A stretch of 64,000 nucleotides of DNA from Symbiodinium natans (GCA_905221605.1 CAJNDS010002203.1:169246-233245), one strand, 5' to 3'; counted from the first letter of the stretch, positions 44,140 to 56,455 are shown. Program-made: numbers and translations. The notes: generated by a model not told the origin, from the letters alone.

Positions 44140-44760
44140 CTGTGGAGAAGGCAACCGTGATCTATACTCCCTCCCTTTAGTTTCTGAAAAGCGTTGCAAC
44201 TCCCTTGGGTCTCACATAAACAATATAGAACATCATTCCCAAGGAAACTATCGTCATGGGGCGCTCTATCCCCTCCAAACATACAACTGCTCTGTGGGCT
44301 TCCTCGTTCAGCTACTCGACTCATCTCAGCTTCTGCTCTCCATGAGACTTACTTCCTCACGGAACATCGTCAGAATCACCAAGCAACAGCTCGGGAAGTT
44401 CATAGGTTATTGGAGCCAACATGCTGGGAATGCATCGAGAAGTCGGGAAGCCCTAAACCCTCAACCCTAAAATCAGGCACTCCCCAAGAAATTTACATTG
44501 AACAATGGGGAGATCCAACATGGGAGACTGAGCATCAATCCTTCCAATCCCGCGCCTTGGACACCAACCCATCCCGAAAATGAGTCACATCATGTCAGTT
44601 CAACTTCGTCGCCCAAGGCGTGGAATAAGAAATGTAAAACTTGGATGGGGGAAGTGGTAACGCCATGCCTTCCTTTGGTCTTGTGACAAAACCTGCTGGA
44701 CCCAACCACACCCGCAGGACTCCTCGTTGTGGAAAGCAACATTGGGTGGGTGGGTGGGGC

Positions 44761-44836
44761 AGCCCTGAATAGGGATTATAGTACCCCCTATTCTAATCCC
44801 TATTAAGGACTGTTAGTACAAGTGGGAACATCCCAA
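44761..44836. mobile_element. Family E element, left end missing
   Basis: The sequence AGGGATTATAGTACCCCC and AGGACTGTTAGTACAAG ends GGGAACATCCC. The left terminus is not recognisable. Confidence 0.7.
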
Positions 44837-45069
44837 AATTAAACCCTTGTTGCTGCAGGCTTGCGACGACTCGCCTGGAGTGAGAACCCTAAACCAAGTA
44901 GCCAAGCAAAGGGTCCCACTCATAGGGGAAAATGGAGGGGCCCCTCGAAGGAACCCTTAATCTTGTTCCCCTGTACAAGCTTTATATATATATATATATA
45001 GTCCCTATATACCTAAGTAGACCCTCAGATAACCCCTGAGGTCCCCTATAAGGGTCCCTCTCGTAGTCC

Positions 45070-45213
45070 CTTGACCCACGGGTGTTGCTTCTTTGTCCTC
45101 CGACGCATCTGCGCAATGCTGCGCATCCTCCGTCCTCAAGACACCTCTCTGCTGCCTGAAACCATAAGCCCGGTTGATCCTGCGACCGGAACGCACCAGC
45201 AAGCCCAATTCTT
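45070..45213 (-). CDS. Exon-like segment
   Basis: One open minus-strand frame reads GLLVRSGRRINRAYGFRQ and then RTEDAQHCADASEDKE, which looks like a cytosolic tail. A second frame is also open. No family is recognised. Confidence 0.25.
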
Positions 45214-45244
45214 AGGGTAGCTACATGGTCCCTGAATGCAACTC

Positions 45245-45347
45245 TTTGCTTAAGAACCCCAAAAGAATACAAAGTAATAATCCCTAAATTATTACCCTTA
45301 ATAAGGAAGAAGATTTTTGTTTTTTTGGGTTTCTAAAGCAATTAGTA
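45245..45347. mobile_element. Family K element
   Basis: The left end is TTTGCTTAAGAACCCCAAAA and the right end TTTTTTGGGTTTCTAAAGCAA. Confidence 0.75.
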
Positions 45348-45635
45348 GAATATGAGCCCTTCAACCCAAGGTCCCATACTCCAGAACCCGCCCCTTAAGG
45401 TAAGGGACCATCATAAGAGCCGATGAACCTACCCTTATACTCAGATGGAACCGCAAAAAAACCGTGGGACCCTTAGCCCTCTCTCCCGTTTAGGGTTTAG
45501 GGTTTAGGGTTTAGGGTTTAGGGTTTTGCAAAGTTCCGATGCCGTAGAGCGCAGCTCCTGCTCAGCTCCTGCAGCCAAGAGCAGGGAATGCCCGTCATGC
45601 TTCCCGTTCTTTCCACTGTTGGTTTTTCTCACCCA

Positions 45636-45750
45636 GAGGGTCCATGAGTAGTACAAAAATGGAATCAGGTACCCAAAACACCCCAAAACCATACCAAATA
45701 GGGTTTTTGGGTACCTAATTCCAGAATAGTACTACACATGGACCACTCCT
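45636..45750. mobile_element. Inverted-repeat element
   Basis: GGTCCATGAGTAGTAC and AATCAGGTACCCAAAA at the left pair with TTTTTGGGTACCTAATTCC and GTACTACACATGGACC at the right. Confidence 0.75.
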
Positions 45751-46839
45751 GGTGATACCAATTGCAATCCAGGTACCAACTTATGTATCAACCCTCTGCG
45801 TTCGGTTGTGGGCCTTTCGGGTCTTTAGGGTTGCAGGATCTACAACTTGCTTAAGAACTCCCCCAAAAAACATGAAAGAAACAATTCCCAAGGTTGCCCT
45901 GAGAAGGAAGATGTTTTGATAATTTTGGGGTGGATTCTGAAGCAATGCACCCCCAAAAACGTGAAGAAAAAAACCCTGGAAGGCAGAATCTGCTTAATTT
46001 GTTTGGGGGGGGGGATTTTGAAATAAATAGTAGCTAGGATGGCCCTTAAAACCCTCTTCAAATTGTTCTTAAATACATTCCTCTTAAACCCTAAGCTCTA
46101 AACCTTAAACCCAAGGGCTACCAAGGTAGGGATAGGCCGCTTAAACCCACTGAGGCAAAAACACAAAATGTCCCAAGGGCCTGCCGAGGGAAAACAAGGG
46201 GCCTGAATAATTAGAATAGGGTTTTGGGGAGTGATAAAAGTATAATTACAAGGGGACCATAGCCCTAAACCCTAAACCCTAAACCCTAAAACCCTAAACC
46301 CTAAGCCCTAAACCCTAAACCCTGAACCCTAAACTTCCCTAAACCCTTCTGGAGGTTTTCCTATATCAGGGATTGAGGATTGAGGGAAAGGGTGCGTAGC
46401 ACGTGGTGCCTGGGACCTTAGCATCTGATAACCTCCAAGAAGGGAGTTTAGGGTTTAGGGTTTAGGGTTTAGGGTTTAGGGTGTAGGGGTTTAGGGTTTA
46501 GGGTGTAGGGGTTTAGGGCTTTAGGGTTGTAAGCTCTAGGGTGTAGGGGGCTTAGGGTTTTCGAGTTTAGGGTAGCTGGCTTCATCCCAAGAGCCCTGTC
46601 CTGTTACTTCGTCGGCAGCGTGACCAACGCATTCCCAAGGCCAAACCTGCACTTAGGGTTCGGGAAGCCACCATGCTGTCAGGGTTTAGGGTTTAGGGTT
46701 TAGGGTTTAGGGTTTAGAAATTTAGGTTTAGGGTTTAGGGTTTAGGGTTTAGGGTTTAGGGTTTAGGGCCAGTTTAGGGTTTAGGGTCCTGGTCCTTTCG
46801 GAGTGTGAGCTCTTGGGAGAATGCCATCCAAGAAAACGC

Positions 46840-46915
46840 CCGTAAGGCAGGGACAAGAAGGAGGCGTTGTCCAGATTGTGGTATGTGACGAACTCCTGGT
46901 ATGCCACGGTCCTTA
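46840..46915 (-). CDS. Exon-like segment
   Basis: The open minus-strand frame reads VAYQEFVTYHNLDNASF, recalling the end of an EF-hand in calcyphosin-like proteins (xxxEFxxYY). The match is weak. Confidence 0.3.
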
Positions 46916-47037
46916 TCAAGTTTTGAGCAGGAGTCGCTTCGTCTCTGTTGGGGTTAATTACTGCAAGGACGTTTGCGTCAGCCCAACATGTACAAATCGA
47001 CAGCGCAAGCTTCAAATCAAGCGTCACGCACTCAATT

Positions 47038-47156
47038 TCACGCATGTGAGAAAAACAGCTCAGCTGGAAGCAGTTTCTGCATGTCCTTCACGTGCCTAGC
47101 CTCTAGTTCTGGAAGTCTGCGCGTGGGCGGGCCTTCATCACCAGTGAACATAGGCG
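47038..47156 (-). CDS. Exon-like segment
   Basis: The frame opens near KFPPMFTGDEGPPTRRL and continues PELEARHVKDMQKLLPA, then ELFFSHA and TGA. The composition is convincingly protein-like, though no clear acceptor is seen before it. No family is recognised. Confidence 0.35.
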
Positions 47157-47292
47157 GGAATTTTCAATACCAGCGACGTTGAAGCACGAAAGAACCACCT
47201 ACTGGTTATGCAGTGCTGCAAGCAAAGGAGATGTTCAGGCTCCCTGGTAGGGCGTCGCATGAAGAAGGGGCCATCAAGAATGTATGTGAACC

Positions 47293-47361
47293 ATGAACCT
47301 GCGAAGCACTTCGCCATGCCAACTCAGTTCACCGCTTGCGTCAATCGTGCCGGTCAAGCTT
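47293..47361 (-). CDS. Degenerate EF-hand-like exon
   Basis: The minus strand reads LTGTIDASGELSWHGEVL followed by RRFM. It resembles an EF-hand followed by the EVLRRF segment of calcyphosin-like proteins, but the loop lacks the usual Glu at position 12. The call is tentative. Confidence 0.3.
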
Positions 47362-47819
47362 TGTGGGAGCGCGCTGCTGACACATAAATTTGGGTATACA
47401 AATATCTGTACCTATACAAAAACAGGTATGTATGTATGTATGAATGTATGTATGTATGTGTGTATATATAGTTTAGATGCACGGAGAGGCTTCTTCAATA
47501 CCCGGACATGTACCCAGATAAAACCAAACCGCACACTACCTCCGAGGCAGATGGAGGCAGTCGGCAGAGGGCCGCCAGACCCAAAGATCCGAAAGACCGT
47601 ATGTTTTTGCAGAGCGAGTTTAGTTTAGGGTTTAGGGTTTAGGGTTTAGGGCTTAGGGCTTAGGGTTTAGGGTTTAGGGTTTAGGGTTTAGGGTTGAGGG
47701 TTGAGGGTTGAGGGTTGAGGGTTGGAGGGCTTAGGGTTCCACATTGCACCATTGAGTTTCGGGTTTAGGGTTTAGGGTTTAGGGTGGAAGGGCTCAGGGT
47801 AAGCCTGCCTTCTAACCCT

Positions 47820-48020
47820 CCCGTTGGAGGGTTGGAAGGCGGGGGGGGGGGGGGGGTGTAGGGTTGGAGAGTTGGAATGGAAGTTTGGAGGTTGGATAGG
47901 ATTGGAGTGTTGGATTGGAGGATTGGAGGTTGGATAGGGTTCGAGAATTGGAGGGTTGGAGGACAGAGGGTTGGAGGGTTGGAGAGTTGGAAGGTTGGAG
48001 GGGGGTGTAGGGCTGGAGGG
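47820..48020. repeat. GGTTGGA-type minisatellite
   Basis: Irregular repeats of GGTTGGAGG and GATTGGAGG, rich in G on the plus strand, following a TTGAGGG block and a poly-G run. Confidence 0.8.
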
Positions 48021-48984
48021 TTGCAGAGGGGGCTGTGGGAGGGTTGGAATGGCTTGCGGCTGGAGGCTTCAGATAGGCACCCCTGTAAAAGCCTCTCGCT
48101 ATGAAGTGTGCTTTGCAAATTTCACGTTGGATGGATGGAGATGCACTGGTTACCTAAAGCCAATCATGCGTACGATATGTCTTTAAAAACTTCTCTACAT
48201 TTTTAGATCGACCCCCCAATATGCGGGTTTCCGAAATTAAGGGCACCTTATTGGCCTCCGTATTATGAGGGAATCTGCGGGACTAGGTTGGGGGTCCCCA
48301 ATTGAGGTCCCCTATGTTCGTAAGCCCTCCATATAAAGCAGATCCTTAAGTACACCGGATTCAAAGCTACTCCAGCTGCTGCTTTGGAATCTAGGCAAGC
48401 CCTGAGCTGTCCAAGATGTGCGGTTTAGGGTTTAGCGTTTAGGGTTTAGGGGTTAGAAGGAGAGTAGGCGCTGTGCGGGCCAGCGCCAGCGCCGACGCCG
48501 ACACATGTTTCGGACTGAGGTACAAAGGGGGTTGCGGAAACCCAAGCTCACAGTATGCCCGTTTGCCAGAACTTGCCCTCCCCCCCCCCTCCCCCTCTCT
48601 CCCCCCTCCCCCTCTCTCCCCCTCTCTCCCCCTCTCTCCCCCGCCCTCCCCCCTGCCCCCCTCCCCCCCCCCCCGCTCTTTCCGGAAACGCTGAACCCTG
48701 CCAACTTATTCTACACTTTCCGCGGTTCCCATAGGAGCAAAGACGGCAGGCATCATTGCAGATCGAACTCCCCTAAACCCTAAACCCTAAACCCTAAACC
48801 CTAAACCCTAAACCCTAAACCCTAAACCCTAAACCCTAAACCCTAAACCCTAAACCCTAAACCCTAAACCCTAAACCCCAAGCCCTGAACCCCAAACGCT
48901 GTAAGAGGCGACCGCGTCAAGGCGGAGCCGCTTTTGAAAAGGCAAGGGACCTCGAGGGGAGAGGGCTTCGTTCAGGGTTCAACG

Positions 48985-49103
48985 TTTAAGCATTATAGGG
49001 ATCTCTATATATATATATATGTATATCTATATATATGTATATATGCATATAATACAAATATATACACATGTATAAAAAATATATATATATATATATATAT
49101 ATG
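48985..49103. repeat. TA microsatellite
   Basis: Imperfect TATA and TACATATA runs with two perfect TA blocks (49006-49019 and 49079-49102). Confidence 0.9.
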
Positions 49104-50191
49104 GATATTAAATCTATTCGTCTGATGCTGCCTTGCCCGGCTGGCTGCTGATTGGTTTCCATGTTGGTGTCTTATGCGCGTGCCAGAAAGTAGTTCCGGG
49201 TCGGTTTGGACTGTTGCATGGAAATCTTCGTCTCCAGAAAACAGCACCATGCGGAGGCGGTTGGTTGACGGACACCTTCTGTTGGAAAGTCTTGGATGCA
49301 TTAAGTACGAAGCGAAGCAGGAAGCATGGCAAATTGTGCCCGATGTTCGACTGAGGTACGGTGCCTGGCCTTAGAACCCTGTGGCTGAATGCTGAAGGCG
49401 CGCGATGTACCAGAGACTATCATGCACTCATCAGCTCACCAAACTTGCCATACTCTGTGGGGTTTAATAATTAGGATAGGGTTTTGGGGGCTATTTCCGA
49501 CCCCTATATTACCTGAAAGAGACTGAAGAGCTTGTTGGTTGGCTGTTGTTTTTCCTGTTAGAAAGGGGAGCAACCAAACCCTCCACCCCAAGCGTTCCCG
49601 TCGCTTGGCTTTGGCTACGCAAGCCTAAACCCCAAATCACCACGTTCGCACCTTACTGATATTAACAACTCCCCTTGACTCTTGCTAAGCCGATGAACAT
49701 GATGATCCCAACCTGCTTTAAGATCAGAAAGGGTCTTCATGCAGCGAAGGCTAGCCAAATCTTGTACCTTCAAACTCTGGACCGTTCAACGCTGAAAACC
49801 TAAAATAGTTCCAAAGCCCTATAAAAACCCTCCCGAACTTATGCTCACGTGGCCTAAGCCCTAAACCTAGTATCCAAACCTTGTGTTGAAGGCGACCTTT
49901 CAACCCCTGAACCAGGAGCCCCAACGGCCCCCTAAACCCCAAGCCCGAAACCCAAACTCTAAAGCCCAAACCCTTATAAGCCCTCAACCCTGAGCCCCAA
50001 ACCCCAAACCCAAGTCCTTAAGTCCTAATTAATCCCCAAACCTTGTGAAGCCCTCAACCCCTGAGCCCTAAACCTTGAACCCTCAACCCTCAACCCTCAG
50101 CCCTCAACCCTAAACCCTAAACCCTGAACCCCAAGCCCTGAAGCCCCAATCCTCAAAACGCAACGCGCCGCAACACCCATTGAGGCTGCAG

Positions 50192-50400
50192 GTTGGGATG
50201 TTCCCCCTTATACTAACAGTCCTTACTAGGGATTGTAGTACCCCCCTCCTATTACAATCCCTATTAAGGACCCTAAACCCTAAACCCTAAACCCTAAACC
50301 CTAAACCCTAAACCCTAAACCCTAAACCCTAAACCCTAAACCCTAAACCCTAAACCCTAAACCCTAAACCCTAAACCCTATGATTGAGCTAGTACAAGGA
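50192..50400. mobile_element. Family E element interrupted by CCCTAAA tract
   Basis: The left arm (TTGGGATGTTCCCCC to CCCTATTAAGGAC) and the right remnant (CTAGTACAAGG) surround the tract 50272-50380. Confidence 0.8.
50272..50380 (-). repeat. CCCTAAA tract inside a family-E element
   Basis: About fifteen CCCTAAA units separate the element halves CCCTATTAAGGAC and CTAGTACAAGG, which are adjacent in other copies. Confidence 0.85.
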
Positions 50401-50487
50401 GGGCCATCCGAAGCTTCAGGGATTCTTCTGAGCAGCTGCTCGGAGGTCAGGCCAAGCTCCCTCTGCACCTTCGTCCCAAACAGGGGA
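50400..50487 (-). CDS. Exon-like segment enclosed by two long telomere-type tracts
   Basis: Between the tracts at 50272-50380 and 50488-50768 the minus strand reads LFGTKVQRELGLTSEQLL and RRIPEASDG, a plausible helical exon. The rest of the segment is the end of a family-E element. If real, both introns are almost wholly telomere-type repeat. Confidence 0.4.
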
Positions 50488-50768
50488 AGGGTTTAGGGTT
50501 TAGGGTTTAGGGTTTAGGGTTTAGGGTTTAGGGTTTAGGGTTTAGGGTTTAGGGTTTAGGGTTTAGGGTTTAGGGTTTAGGGTTTAGGGTTTAGGGTTTA
50601 GGGTTTAGGGTTTAGGGTTTAGGGTATTAGGGTTTAGGGTTTAGGGTTTAGGGTTTAGGGTTTAGGGTTTAGGGTTTAGGGTTTAGGGTTTAGGGTTTAG
50701 GGTTTAGGGTTTAGGGTTTAGGGTTTAGGGTTTAGGGTTTAGGGTTTAGGGTTTAGGGTTTAGGGTTT
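50488..50768 (+). repeat. Longest TTTAGGG tract
   Basis: About forty nearly perfect TTTAGGG units with one extra base (GGGTATTAGGG) near 50623. It is the longest uninterrupted tract in the window. Confidence 0.95.
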
Positions 50769-50943
50769 CTTGAATTAAGATCCGTTTTGGGTACCCACGG
50801 TAAAGGGATCCCAGAAAGGGACCCTCATTTTGGCACCGGATTCCGGGTGTCATATTCAGGCTCCCTAAACCCTAAACCCTAATTCCTACACCCTACACCC
50901 TAAACCCTAAACCCTAAACCCTGAAGCGCTACCCCCGCCCTAC

Positions 50944-51018
50944 TCTCATCCCGATTAAGGATATAGTACCCCCTACTCTAATCCCAATTAAGGACTGCTA
51001 GTATAAGGAACATCCCAA
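50944..51018. mobile_element. Family E element, left end missing
   Basis: It has ATAGTACCCCCTACTCTAAT and AGGACTGCTAGTATAAGG and ends GGAACATCCC. Confidence 0.7.
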
Positions 51019-51078
51019 ATTGAACCAAGAGCCGCTCGAGTTAAAGAAGCCCCCTCCCTGGCCCCCCCAGAAGCACTA

Positions 51079-51192
51079 CTAGACCCGGGAGTAACCTAGG
51101 AATATAAAGGGGGTGCCCTTTTTGGTTTTAGGGGATTATAAGGGAACCCCAACCCCTAAAAAAAGCAAAAAAGGGCCTACTCCCGGTCCTAG
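51079..51192. mobile_element. Family B element, complete
   Basis: The terminal inverted repeats are CTAGACCCGGGAGTAACCTAG and GGGCCTACTCCCGGTCCTAG (reference copy). Confidence 0.85.
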
Positions 51193-52147
51193 ACTATAGC
51201 TTCCGCCCACTCGATGAAGCATGGCCCTTGGGGGTTTGGGGTTTAGGAAGTCGGGGCCCGAGGGCCGCCTAAAGACACTGGCTAAACATCCCAGAGGTTG
51301 CGGGTTTGGCATGCGGAGGCCCCAAGACCGTGAGATCAACCCCTGCCAACAACGCACCCCTGCACCCCCAAAAACCCAGGCAGCGGGTTTAGGCTTCGGG
51401 CAAACATGCAACAGTCCTAAACCTAAACCCTAAACCCTAATTAAACCCTAAACCCTAAACCCTAAACCCTAAACCCCCCACAGAACCCCCCCACCCCCCC
51501 CGCAAAAAAAAAAGAAAGAGAGAGAGCAGAACAAAGTGCCTGAGAGAGGGTGGCGGCTTCGACCTTGGACGTGCTTTTTGGTTTTTGGGGTTTAGGGAGT
51601 AGGTTCTCGGCGGGCTTGTAGGGTTCTTCAGGGGGGGGAGTTCAAGGGGCCTTAGGGTCCAGGGTCTAGGGCTGAGGGGTATATAACCCAAGGGTCCCTA
51701 ATGGCTTGTCTTCTCCAAAGCCCTCTGAGAACTGTTGTGGGAAAAGACCCTGCTACAGATTCAGACTCAAACACCATAAGTGCCAGCACAACATAGCCCC
51801 GCAAATACTACAATCCTGAGCCTCCTCGCCACAAAAGCAACATACTGCTATTGTGAGGGAACCCTATACCCTAACCCTAAACCCGAAACCCTATTTGGGA
51901 AAACCTCCAGATGTTCTGGGGTTCAAGGAGCTCGGAGGTCCTTTTATGGAAACCAACTCCGTCTGGGTTTAGGGTTTAGAGCCTGCAAGTGAGTCACCGC
52001 ATGTAGTTATAAGGCTCCACAAAACCCTGAATTCTGAACCAGCGCGAATTCTTGAAGCCCTCTTGCATCTGGTCTGCAGGGACTCAACCAGGTAACCCTA
52101 AACCCTGAATCCGAAATTCTAAACTTAGAGCGCCGAGGTACCTCCAA

Positions 52148-52190
52148 CAGTTGCTGTTGCGCTTTCGCCTTCGCGATTCCAATGGCCTCT
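52148..52190 (-). CDS. Exon-like segment, Ala/Gln helix
   Basis: The minus strand reads EAIGIAKAKAQQQLLE and ends at a donor GAG|GTACCT. The Ala-rich pattern is like the C-terminal helix of SPFH proteins, but it is short. Confidence 0.3.
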
Positions 52191-52724
52191 CAGACCAGGG
52201 TTTAGGGTTTAGGGTTTAGGGTTTAGGGTTTAGGGTTTAGGGTTTAGGGTTTAGGGTTTAGGGTTTAGGGTTAAGGGTTTAGGGTTTAGGGTTTAGGGTT
52301 TAGGGTTTAGGGTTTTTTGGGCGCTTTAGGGCTTTAGGGTATGTTTAATGCTTCATGGCTCTAAGGGTAGTTCCATGGCCCCTCAACAGAAAGGGGACCC
52401 CTCATATGCCTCCTGGTATACCCTACAAAACCCACGGGCCTGTGACTTCAGAACCCTTTAAAGAAGGTAAGGGACCATATTCAGGGACCACGTGGGGTGT
52501 ACGAAAATAAGGGACCCGTAATGTTGACCCCAAATAGTAGCTTCCCAGTGAGGTGCCCCTGATTTCGGAACCCCCCCCCCCCCTTATGAAACCCTAACCC
52601 TAAACCCTAATCCCTAAACCCTAAACCCTAAACCCTAAACCCTAAACCCTAAACCCTAAACCCAAAACCCTAAACCCTACCCTCAGAATGGAACATGGGT
52701 TCAATGGGGTCCCAGGGGAATCCT

Positions 52725-52806
52725 GCCAGATTTACGCAGGTCCTCTGAGTTGGGTCTCAAGGCCCAAAAGTCTTCCGGCTTCTGCCGCACCATCTCCGAA
52801 GAGCGG
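52725..52806 (-). CDS. Exon-like segment
   Basis: The open minus-strand frame reads SSEMVRQKPEDFWALRP and NSEDLRKSG. It is protein-like and without a recognised family. Confidence 0.35.
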
Positions 52807-53352
52807 CTTAGGATGTATTTTTTCGAGAGGAGGGTTTAGGGTTTAGGGTTTAGGGTTTAGGGTTTAGGGTTTAGGCTTGCTCTACCTCGTTTAGGTCCTG
52901 CCTACGGAGCTCGAGGAGGGCTCAGGTTCTAGCTGCAGTGGAGTTTTTTTTTTTTTTTCGGGTGGGGGGGGGGGGTGGGGTAAGGGTCCCTTCTAGAGGT
53001 CCCTCTTTATGCTCGCTAGCACCAGGGCTCAAGAGCCTGGCTGCGAAGCCTCAACCTGCGGCCGGCAAGCGTGAGCTTTGGGAACGAGGGCTCACCGTAA
53101 GCTTAAGCCCTAAGCCCTCAACCCTTAACCCCCCATAAACCATATTGAATCATCCAAGAGCCCCGGGGAGATTGTCGGAGTAGAGAAGAGCTTGTTGAAG
53201 GGCTTCGCACCCTGTGTTCACCCTACGACACCACAAGTAAGTGCACGCCCTTTCGCACGCTTTGCAGGTTTTTTACTGCCAATCTGGTGTCGGGATCAAA
53301 GTGTCCCTGGGATGCGCTTGCTGCCACCTTATTGGGCTTCATTTGCCCTCCT

Positions 53353-53470
53353 CCCAGAGACTCCAAAACCCCTTAATTAAGGAATATACCTTAAATCGTA
53401 CTGGGGATCCTATTATCATGTAAGGGATATACCTTAATTAAGGGGGTTTTGGAGTCTCTGGAGGGAGGGC
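53353..53470. mobile_element. Near-palindromic element
   Basis: CCAGAGACTCCAAAACCCC and TTAATTAAGGAATATACC at the left are matched by GGTTTTGGAGTCTCTGG and GGGATATACCTTAATTAAG at the right. The arms are about 45 bases with a loop of about 25. Confidence 0.8.
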
Positions 53471-54170
53471 TCCATGAATTGGCCACCTGCGCTCCGCACA
53501 CTTGCTTTGCTGTCATAAGGCACGCGCTGAGTCCTCACACAAAGCCTGATGAGGTCGTGAAAATGGTGTGAAGTCTGCGCTGCCTATCGAATGAGCCGAA
53601 CTATATTCCTTGAAACCCTGTACCCTCCACTGCCAGCTGAACATCCAGCCCTTGCACCATTTAGCCGGTTCGGGTCGACCCCAAAATTCCTTGCACTGGC
53701 ACGTGTTCTGTCGCCTGATGCGTTCAAATTCCATTGAGGGTTTAGGGTTTAGGGTTTAGGGTGATCCTGCGAAGTCGCGACGCTCATAGGCTTTAGAACT
53801 CCACCGCAAAGTCCCCACCTGCGTGTACGCTGCATCTGCGCCGTTCCGCGTGACTGTGACGTTCCTGTCAGGGATCTGTTTTGTGTCGGTGTCGGGTCTT
53901 CCGTTCAAGCCCTAAACCCTAAACCCTAAACCCTAAACCCTAAACCCTAAACCCTAAACCCCCTCACCCCTGGTGCCCTAGCCAAAAGCACCTTTCCAGT
54001 GGCAGCCTTTCGCTCTCTCACAGCAAATCAGGGCCGAAGCCCTGAACCCTCCCCAAAACCTCCCTATGTGGTTTAGGGTTTAGGGTTTAGGGCCTTTTTG
54101 GGGTAGTATACCAGAACCCCCTACAACGAACCCAAAACGGAACTACGTTGGAGCCTTCAGGTAAACCCCC

Positions 54171-54417
54171 CTTGGGGCTCATGGTACTTATGACCCAATT
54201 GCTACTGTACTTACAACCCCCTAAACCCTAAACCCTAAACCCTAAACCCTAAACCCTAAACCCTAAACCCTAAACCCTAAACCCTAAACCCTAAACCCTA
54301 AACCCTAAACCCTAAACCCTAAACCCTAAACCCTAAACCCCCAAGTGCCCCAATATGGTCATAAGTACAATTCGAAGTAGAGTTCTGTGTGGCCAGCAAG
54401 TACCATGAACCTCCAAG
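54171..54417. mobile_element. Family A element interrupted by CCCTAAA tract
   Basis: The left arm (CTTGGGGCTCATGGTAC) and the right arm (AAGTACCATGAACCTCCAAG) flank the tract 54221-54340. The tract replaces or splits the middle. Confidence 0.85.
54221..54340 (-). repeat. CCCTAAA tract inside a family-A element
   Basis: About seventeen CCCTAAA units interrupt the element 54171-54417 between its left (TACTTACAACCCC) and right (CCAAGTGCCCC) halves. Confidence 0.9.
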
Positions 54418-54609
54418 TACGAATTGCTTAAGAACCCCCCCCCCACCACAAAAAACAATACTACAAATTTTCTTCCTTGTAGGGGGAATATGGTTATAAG
54501 TACAGTTATGATTGGTTACTCAGGTTAATAAGTATTGTAGAGGCAATATCCTCCACCCCAACCCTAAACCCTAAAGCACAGGCCTGGTGTAGGCGGCTTT
54601 CCTCACCTG

Positions 54610-54668
54610 CGTGTCCGCCTCAATCCTGCTCGCCGCTTGCTCGTTCTGCCTTGCCACTGCGCCATGTC
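54610..54668 (-). CDS. Exon-like segment, charged helix
   Basis: The minus strand reads AVARQNEQAASRIEADTQ and meets a good donor (CAG|GTGAGG). The pattern resembles the helix after an SPFH/band 7 domain and may continue the exon at 56.9 kb. Confidence 0.4.
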
Positions 54669-54676
54669 TAGGCTCC

Positions 54677-54713
54677 CTAGACCCAAAGAGTAGCCGAGGA
54701 ATAAAAAGGGCGC
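54677..54713. mobile_element. Family B element cut off by a telomere-type tract
   Basis: The left end CTAGACCCAAAGAGTAGCC and AGGAATAAAAAGGGCGC is present. A CCCTAAA tract then starts, and the right half is not found after it. Confidence 0.7.
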
Positions 54714-55842
54714 AAGCCCTAAACCCTAAACCCTAAACCCTAAACCCTAAACCCTAAACCGGAAAGCCCTGAATAAGGGCACGAGGGCCTGCGCTGGTTG
54801 CTAATGTACATTCCGGGCTTCTGGGGGCTTCATGTGCTGGGACATTTGCGTGAGCTTCGAGGGCCTCAAAACCCTCAGCCCTAAGCCCTAAGCCCTAAGC
54901 CCTTTTTTGCATCCGGAGTCCTGTGGGTGCTGCCAGAATGTAAACCCTGAAATTTTAGAGTTGTGCGATTTGGCGGCTTCTTCTTTGTCACTCGCTCTGC
55001 GGCAAGGTTTCCGACTTTCACCTCATGACCTCATGTGGCAATTGATCCAATACCAAATACCTGTCCCCAAAGTACAGATAAGGTAGGCTACATACCTTGT
55101 TAGCAGCCTAGCACTGGGCAGAGAGGTTACATTTTACCAGGCTCAAGTTTGGGCAAACAGAGGGTCCGCCTTAAGTTCGCTGTGAAGATGTTTCCTTTGC
55201 TGGGGCATACCTGGGCCTTAACTCGTAGGTATAGTCTAACCCATAACCCATAAAGCTGTAGGTAAAGAGGGTCCCAGGTACTTACCTAGGACTCTGCCAA
55301 CCCGTTACACTATGTCAGATTAATTGCTACCAAGCTGTAGGTACAGTAGGAGCCCTAAACCCTAAACCCTAAACCCTAAACCCTAAACGTCCAAGGTTAG
55401 CATTCGCAGCTCCTTGGGCTGTGCACGATTTCGGGTGCCCTTTTCGGGGCGTAAAGAAAAGCCGTGGTTTTGATGGAAAGGCACCCACACCCTAAACCCT
55501 AAACCCTAAACCCTAAACCCTAAACCCTAAACCCTAAACCCTAAACCCTAAACCCTAAACCCTAAACCCTAAACCGCCCTATCAACCCTTAACCCTACAT
55601 GTCAATACAGTTACCTCATAGCAGCCTGGATGGGTACGACCTCGATACATTCTTTGAAGCAGCTGAGCGCACGACTTACCTCTGTTGGACTACGGCAGCG
55701 TTTGTAGGTGCAGTTAGACAGGCGTGGTGTTTGGGCGGGGTAACCCAAAGAAAGTCCAAAAGGGGCACCGCACAATGCTCAAAGCCTTGAAAAGGTTTAG
55801 GGTTTAGGGTTTAAGGGTTTAGGGTTTAGGGTTTAGGGTTTA

Positions 55843-55917
55843 AGCAAGACGCTTGGTCTTCTGCATCTGCTCCGTCACCTGCATCAGAACACGCTTCAAT
55901 CTTTCGAAGGCCCTAAC
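55843..55917 (-). CDS. Exon-like segment, charged helix
   Basis: The minus strand reads AFERLKRVLMQVTEQMQK followed by TKRLA. A GC donor (CTT|GCTTAAACC) directly precedes a CCCTAAA tract. It may lie between the SPFH-like exons. Confidence 0.35.
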
Positions 55918-56285
55918 CATCCTCAAGTCCTGAACCCCGCTTTTTGGGCGTAAGTATCGCACAGCTAGAGCTTGCCATTGCCAGGGGAGCCAGGTAAACT
56001 TGCGATCTGGAACCTAAGCGTCATACTGCACCTCCCTGCATGGCACTAACGACGCAAGGGTTCTGAAGGCTGTGCCAGGGAGCTTGCTGCAATTTTGTGC
56101 CACAACACTTGCTTCCCGAGCAACGCCCCAACCCTCCACTCCACAAGCCGGGTGAAACAAAGGTTTAGGTTTCTTCTTGTTCTTGACTAAGGGTAGAGTA
56201 TGCTTACTACACTGACAGGACTGAGTACTGTTCTGGAAGGACTGAATACTGTTATGGAGTTGGGGGCATCCAAGTACTGGGGTTT

Positions 56286-56455
56286 TGGGATACAATAAAG
56301 GGTTCCCCTACTACCCCCCTCTATACTACCCAACCGGGGTTCCCCAATGAAATAACCTTAATTCGGATTAACTATCCCTAAATGGTTTTTATTATGGGGC
56401 GAACCAAGGGGGGGTAGTATAGAGGGGGGGTGGTAGGGGATCCCATGATACAAGG
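56286..56455. mobile_element. Long inverted repeat
   Basis: CCCCTACTACCCCCCTCTAT at the left pairs with ATAGAGGGGGGGTGGTAGGGG at the right; the loop is about 85 bases and has further symmetry (GGTTCCCCAATGAA). Confidence 0.75.

Noticed and set aside
48453-48704. Gly/Arg- and Pro-rich ORFs
   Set aside because: They come from a CT/CCCCT low-complexity run near 48580-48675.
49005-49301. Ile/Tyr-rich ORF
   Set aside because: It is mainly the TA microsatellite; the adjacent 49115-49375 region is open in several frames with no decisive one.
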